From Carallia brachiata (Eukaryota > Streptophyta > Magnoliopsida > Malpighiales > Rhizophoraceae), in the NCBI GenBank assembly GCA_021464245.1, contig JADCRB010000160.1:1240001-1304000 (forward strand): a stretch of 64,000 nt of DNA, written 5' to 3'. Under the pieces are notes generated by a model, which had not been told where the DNA came from, searched no databases, and was given only the letters and a program-made list of their open reading frames with translations. Both the position numbers and the translations under genes were made by a program. How positions within the stretch are numbered: position 1 is the first letter of the stretch; the number at the start of each line of letters is the position of its first letter. Positions 59,183 to 64,000 of the stretch are shown here, piece by piece.

Positions 59183-59183
59183 N
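59183..59183. other. Single undetermined base at an assembly join
   Basis: The 'n' joins the U3 of an LTR to the middle of pol (GGTGGATTGGAAAGGTAC, the RNase H region). A frame runs straight through it from RT into LTR sequence, which is meaningless biologically. No target duplication or LTR end is present. Confidence 0.88.
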
Positions 59184-60293
59184 GGTGGATTGGAAAGGTA
59201 CTTCTTTATGCTCTCAAAGGCTTTGCTGCAAGCTTCGTCCCACTCGAAGTTGACATCCTTCTTCATCAACCGATGGAAAGGTTGACATCTACCAGCTAAA
59301 TTGGAGATGAAACGGCGAATGTAAGCCAGCTTTCCTTGTAGACTTCGCAGCTCGTGCAGGTTTTTAGGTTCAGGCATCTTTTGAATTGCCTCAACCTTTG
59401 ACTGATCAACTTCGATTCCACGATGGCGCACCACGAACCCAAGAAACTTTCCTGATGTGACACCGAATGCGCACTTGAGAGGGTTCATTTTGAGCTGATG
59501 CCTCCGAAGTCTTTCGAACACTGTCTTGAGATCCTCGAGGTGGTCTTTGCGCTTCTTAGTCTTTACAACTAAGTCATCAACATAACATTCTACAATCTTG
59601 TGCAGCATGTCATCAAAAATTTTTTGCATAGCACGTTGATAAGTGGCGCCAGCATTTTTAATCCAAACGGCATAACTTTATGCAGTATATACCTTTTGGG
59701 GTGCGGAATGCTGTCAACTCCTCGTCTTCTGGTGCCATTCTGATTTGGTTATAGCCTGAAGAACCATCCATGAAAGACAATGCTTCGTGACCCGTTGTTG
59801 CATCGACTGTGATCTCCGTTATGGGCAACGGAAAGTCATCTTTCGGGCAGGCCTTGTTAAGATCTCGAAAATCAACACATACCCTCAACTGTCCATTCTT
59901 CTTTCTTACCGGGACAATGTTGGCAATCCACGTTGGGTAGGTGACCTCTCGGATGAAGCCGGCATTGATCAGCTTGTTCACCTCCTCCTCGATTTGTGGA
60001 ATGAGTTCCGGGCGGAACCGTCGTTGTGGCTGCTTGACAGAACGGACACTCTTCTTTACTGCTAGACGATGCACCGCAATTTTTGGGTCAAGTCCAGGCA
60101 TTTCTTTGTAACTCCATGCGAACACGTCCCTGTATTGACTTAATACCTGAACATCTTCCTGCTCTTCTTCTACAGTAAGTAAAGCACTTACAAATGTAGG
60201 TCGAGGATCTTCCGGAGAGCCAAGATTGACCTCCTTGAGTTCATCAACAGTTGCTTGGCCACCGTCTTCAAGTTCCGGGGGAGCCTCCTTCAC
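59184..60293 (-). pseudogene. pol: pol fragment of the outer element (RT and start of RNase H)
   Basis: It is truncated at the n. YVDD is at 59,573-59,584. The RT N-terminus is in frame from 60,293 to 59,658 (VDFRDLNKACPKDDF, MAPEDEELTAFRTPKGIYC). An indel near 59,660 joins it to the downstream frame. Everything after FESIKKYLSNP is absent: most of RNase H, the archaeal-type RNase H and integrase. Confidence 0.92.
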
Positions 60294-60793
60294 TTCACCA
60301 TCTGATGAGTCGGAATCAGCCTCCTCGCTAATTGTGACATGAAATGCAGAACCTCTGACTTCACCTTCTTCGTTTGACTGGATAAGCCTGTCCTGTTTGG
60401 TAGTGGTGGTGATGGCACTGATGCATCAGCTGCTTGGCTTCGGCTCTTTAGCGTGATCCGCACAGGTGACTTCTCCTGATAGCCTAAGCCAGGTCGGGAC
60501 TGTGATGTTTGAGAAGCGGCGCCATGTGTGGACGGCAGCGTACCCATTGTGCTCGGGTTTGAAAAGTCATAGCCCGCCTTTGCCAAAAGCTTGTATGCAT
60601 TAGGATCAAATCCTTCATGTGTTCCTTTCTGGAAGTGAGCCGCCTTCGACTGCCCCCGTGTGTGGTTTGACGAAGCCTTTTAATGGTTTTGAAGATAAAA
60701 CCGGCTCAATCTTTGGTATCGGCAGAGTGTAAGTCTCCTTCAGGTTGTGCAGCTCCTTGTTTTGGGTTGGCTATGACCTTGTCCTGTTTAAGA

Positions 60794-61430
60794 TCAATAC
60801 AATAAGAGAAAGGGGGTTGACCTTCTGAGCGTCGTGACTAGGCACATAGCGTAGGACTGGAGTGGAGCTTGAAGATGCAACATCCTTCGAACGAAGTTCA
60901 GCAGGCTGTGGCAGCTTTTCATTTGTTGGAGCCTGGGGTTGGGCATTGGCAGGTTCTTCGACAGCTTTTCCCTTTTTGTGGATGCCCCAGTCCAAGTAGC
61001 TTTTGATGGAATGATCTCCGGATTGTCTGTGTCGGTGTAGAAGACTGCATCCGCCAAATGTGATTCAGCATCATCGAACGGCTTTAAGTCAGCATTGACC
61101 TTTTGAACGCCACCATTGTAGTACTTGAAGCACTGATGCAGGCTTGAGAGCACAACTCCATTTCCATGAATCCATGGTCGTCCTAGCAACATCTTATATG
61201 TGGTACGTGCATCAATCACGTGAAATAGAGTGCTAGAAGTGAGATTACCGATAGTTAGCTCCAAGCGAATCATCCCAATTGCTTTCTGTCCTCCTTGATT
61301 AAAGCCATGAATCATCAAGCGGCTGTCTGATAATTCATCAATGCCGATGCCGAGCTCCTTTATGGTGGATTTTGGGATAATATTGACTGCTGCCATCGTC
61401 GATCAGAATACGTCGGACCTTCTGTTCTCT
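60794..61430 (-). pseudogene. Protease region of the outer element, frameshifted
   Basis: It shows VNIIPKSTIKELGIG and MLLGRPWIHGNG. Three bases are missing at the active-site DDGS block (near 61,394) compared with the other copies: the others read ...GGCTCAGCAGTC and here it is GGCAGCAGTC-like. This would remove the serine/alanine region next to the catalytic aspartate. Confidence 0.8.
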
Positions 61431-61728
61431 CACATAGCCTGATACATACAGCGGCCGATTGTGGGGTTTGGACCCCAGCAGGAGATCCTCATCTGAAAAT
61501 GAGATAGCAGAGTAACATCCGACGTGATTTTGGTCCGCCTGATGCTCCGTCGAGCTGGAATTACTTGATGGCTGAGATTCAGCCGAGGTCTGGAGAGTAT
61601 TGCTGACTTGATTTTGCCACACTTCTGTTGATTGCAAAGCTATAAACAGCTGAGGGTTAGCGATAAGGGTTTGGAGAGCTTCATATACCTTCTCCGTTGT
61701 CGACTTTTTGTTGTCGAGCGGCTCCTCC

Positions 61729-63443
61729 TTACTGTGTCACCTCTTCTGATGGTTTTGAAGTGATGGTGGTTTGGTTTGCCGAGGTTACGCCTTCCTGGTC
61801 CAGAATGATTTTATTCTGGCTTTTGAGCTTCATGATTAGCTCCTTCAGGACGAAACATTTCTCGGTTGGATGACTTACTATCCGGTGATATTTGCAGAAT
61901 CTCGGATCGCTGACTCGATCCTTTTCATTCGGCCGCTTGCACTCTGGGAGTTCGATCAGCTTCGCCTCCAGGAGTTGGTCAAGGATGTCGGGAACGTCTG
62001 AGTCGGGGAATGGATACTGCTTCTGCTCCAACTCTCGCAATGTCACCTTCCGCCTTTCCTGTTGTTTTGGCTGAGTTATTTGGGTCGGAGGATTTACCTT
62101 GGCTTTAGCTCCCACTTTTACTGGTGCGGCTTCAACAGTCATCACTTCTTTCCTTTTCCGGAGCTGTTGGGTTTCTTAATCTCCCTTCTGCCCCCTTGCT
62201 GGTCCAACTGGATGGGAACCGTGCCTCCGGAAGTCTGGATGCTTATCTCCATATCATGTGCGCGGGTCGCCAATTCTTCGAAAGTTCGGGGTTTGACACC
62301 CTGCAGGATGTATAACAGCTCCCAATGCATTCCTTGGATGCACATCTCCACGGCAGAAGTCTCCGTCAGGCGATCTTTGCAGTCCAAGCTGAGGGCACGC
62401 CATCTGTTGATGTATTCGACAACGGGCTCTCCTTTTCTTTGTTTGGTGCTGGTAAGCTCCATCATACTTACCGTCCTTCGAGTGCTGAAAAATCTGTTGA
62501 GGAACTCTCGTTGTAGCTGTTCCCAACTGTCGATCGATTCTGGTTCAAGATTTATGAACCAGGTGAAAGCGGTCTCCCTGAGTGAACGAACAAACTGCTT
62601 CACCAAGAGATCTCCGTAAGTCCCTGCGTTGTTGCAGGTTTCAACGAAGTGGGCGATGTGCTGTTTGGGATCGCCTCGTCCGTCGAATTGTTGAAATTTG
62701 GGCGGCTGGTAGCCCAAGGGCATGTTGAGACTTTCGATCCGTCTGGTGTACGGTTTGACGTACATCTGTGATCCTTGGAAGGATGTAGCTTGTTGCAGTC
62801 GGATCGTATTGGCTATCATTTCCTGCAATTGTTGAACAGATAGCGAAGCTATAGAATTTGAGGGTGGCTGTGTGTAGAACTACCTGGTCGCTTTTCTGCA
62901 GGGAAGACGTCGGCTGGTGTGGCTTCTGGAGTGAAACCGGGTGGATATGGTTGCTCCTCGCGGATTCGGGATCAACTTGGATGGGGCTTTTCCTTTGAGA
63001 GCGGCGATCTGTTGATCTTTTTCCTCCACGACTCTGATCAGCTGCAAAATTTTGTTCTCCAATTCTGAAATTCTTTCTTCTGTGCTGGTTGTGTTGGTCA
63101 TCATGACGGCAACAGATGAGGCTCCGGAAAGACTGGGGGAGAAAACTCTTCTGATTCTCTGTGTGATTTCTGTGAGTTGGATTGTGTGAGCAGGCTTCGT
63201 CGTGTTGCCCCCGACTTCGATCGGGGTGGGTGATCGACTCCTCCATGCGGCAAGAGAGTCAGGGGAGAGATCCTGTTGTGCGAGCTGTGGACTCTCCATT
63301 TCGATTTTTCGGGTTTGGACGGCAAGAAATTGTGTCCGTCCCCGGGTTTCTGGACCTGCGTACCCAGGTAGGGTAGTTGATGCAGGCAATGGAGCCGTTG
63401 CCTTCTTTTTTGTGGCAGCAGTTGTACTCCTTTTCGGTGCCAT
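61729..63443 (-). pseudogene. gag: gag of the outer element, frameshifted
   Basis: The start MAPKRSTTAATKKKATAPLP at 63,443 is the most regular N-terminus of the three. The gag core is in one frame from 62,828 to 62,142, and the Cys/His tail (CKYHRIVSHPTEKC) is in the frame 61,729-62,145. Frame changes near 63,180, 62,965, 62,870 and 62,150 separate the parts. Confidence 0.92.
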
Positions 63444-63555
63444 TTGATGTGCTGAACACCTGTAAATTTTTTTTTTTTTTTTATTTTTTTTTTTTTTTTT
63501 TTTTACTTTTTACTTTTTTACTTTTTTTTTTTTTTTTTTTTTACTTTTTTTTTTA

Positions 63556-63588
<33 letters not shown>

Positions 63589-63659
63589 TTTTTTCTCTCG
63601 GCTCCCCTTTTACCCTTTTTTTTTTTTTTTTTAAGAAACAAGAGATGGGAGGTGAAGAT

Positions 63660-63677
63660 GTCCCACCGAGCGTGCCA
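63660..63677 (-). other. Primer binding site of the outer element
   Basis: TGGCACGCTCGGTGGGAC on the minus strand, identical to the PBS of element 1, six bases inside the LTR. Confidence 0.8.
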
Positions 63678-63683
63678 AAAATT

Positions 63684-64000
63684 TGTAAAGCGTAAATTTC
63701 GAGTCTAAAACAATTAAACTCGAAAATACAAAAATAAATTACAAATAAATATTTAAAAATAAAAGAAAATTTACGTGGGGTCGATCTCCGTAGATCCTCC
63801 GATTAGTGTTCCTTTTTTGACTCCGTCAAGGGCTGCACGAGCTTGATCTTGACAGAAATAAATTCCACAGATTTTTCTTGAACTGGGTAGACTGAAACCG
63901 GATCTGATTTGGACGTTTTGACTACGGTTAAGAACCGTAGAGACCAGATCTGAGCCGATCTGACTTAATTTCACCGAGGGTCGAAGAGACTTGTTCTCGG
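63684..64000 (-). repeat. 5' LTR of the outer element, cut by the window end
   Basis: The first 317 bp of an LTR closest to 46,496-46,812 (shared GAGTCTAAAAC, AAATTCCACAGATTTTTC, GACCAGATCTGAGCC). It continues past the window, where the target duplication GTGCC would be expected after its end. Confidence 0.92.

Noticed and set aside
63468..63632. Long T tracts that might be a telomeric or structural repeat
   Set aside because: They match the A-rich leader between PBS and gag in the other elements of the family.
1..64000. CRISPR arrays, rRNA, bacterial operons
   Set aside because: Nothing of the kind is present. The window is plant nuclear DNA, and the regular repeats are LTR modules, microsatellites and tandem arrays.

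Overview
The window is nuclear DNA of a flowering plant, most likely a eudicot. It is AT-rich, gene-poor and full of homopolymers and microsatellites. The recognisable host genes are plant-specific: an A20/AN1 stress-associated protein, an AT-hook (AHL) protein, and a decayed TBC-domain RabGAP. The repeats are plant Ty3/gypsy elements. The species cannot be named from sequence alone.

Left part (1-34,411): low-density host DNA. It holds an A20/AN1 zinc-finger gene (4,682-5,250, +), a tentative spliced gene of unknown function (about 8,435-11,003, +), a TBC RabGAP pseudogene (about 11,876-12,520, -) and an intronless AHL23/24-type gene (17,191-18,125, -). Between them lie small non-autonomous repeats, microsatellites and long AT-rich stretches with no gene I can support. 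The A20/AN1 and AHL genes are well conserved but carry single-base frameshifts, mostly at short runs, which looks more like consensus error than decay.

Right part (34,412-64,000): a cluster of related Ty3/gypsy LTR retrotransposons, all on the minus strand. Element 1 (34,417-44,255) is complete, with both LTRs, a PBS, a PPT and a perfect TACAT target duplication. A related solo LTR follows at 44,285-45,174. An outer element starts at 46,496 and its other LTR starts at 63,684. Between them is most of another copy (48,983-59,182). Both junctions of that copy fall on a single 'n' (48,982 and 59,183) and lack LTR ends and target duplications, so they are probably assembly joins. Pol has a second, archaeal-type RNase H between the ordinary RNase H and integrase, which places the family in the Tat lineage.

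The main discovery candidate lies between the integrase stop and the 3' LTR. Every copy that reaches this region (three of them) carries a sense-oriented WUSCHEL-clade homeobox (WOX) gene. It has a full homeodomain, a WUS-box (TLPLFP) and a C-terminal EAR-like LELHL motif, with no intron, and it is followed about 200 bp later by a long A tract. The homeodomain is nearly identical between copies while the linkers vary by whole codons, so its coding function appears to have been kept. A second small conserved reading frame with its own TATA-like box lies between the WOX gene and the 3' LTR. A retrotransposon family carrying a stem-cell transcription factor would be unusual; a link to expression in meristems that feed the germline is my inference.
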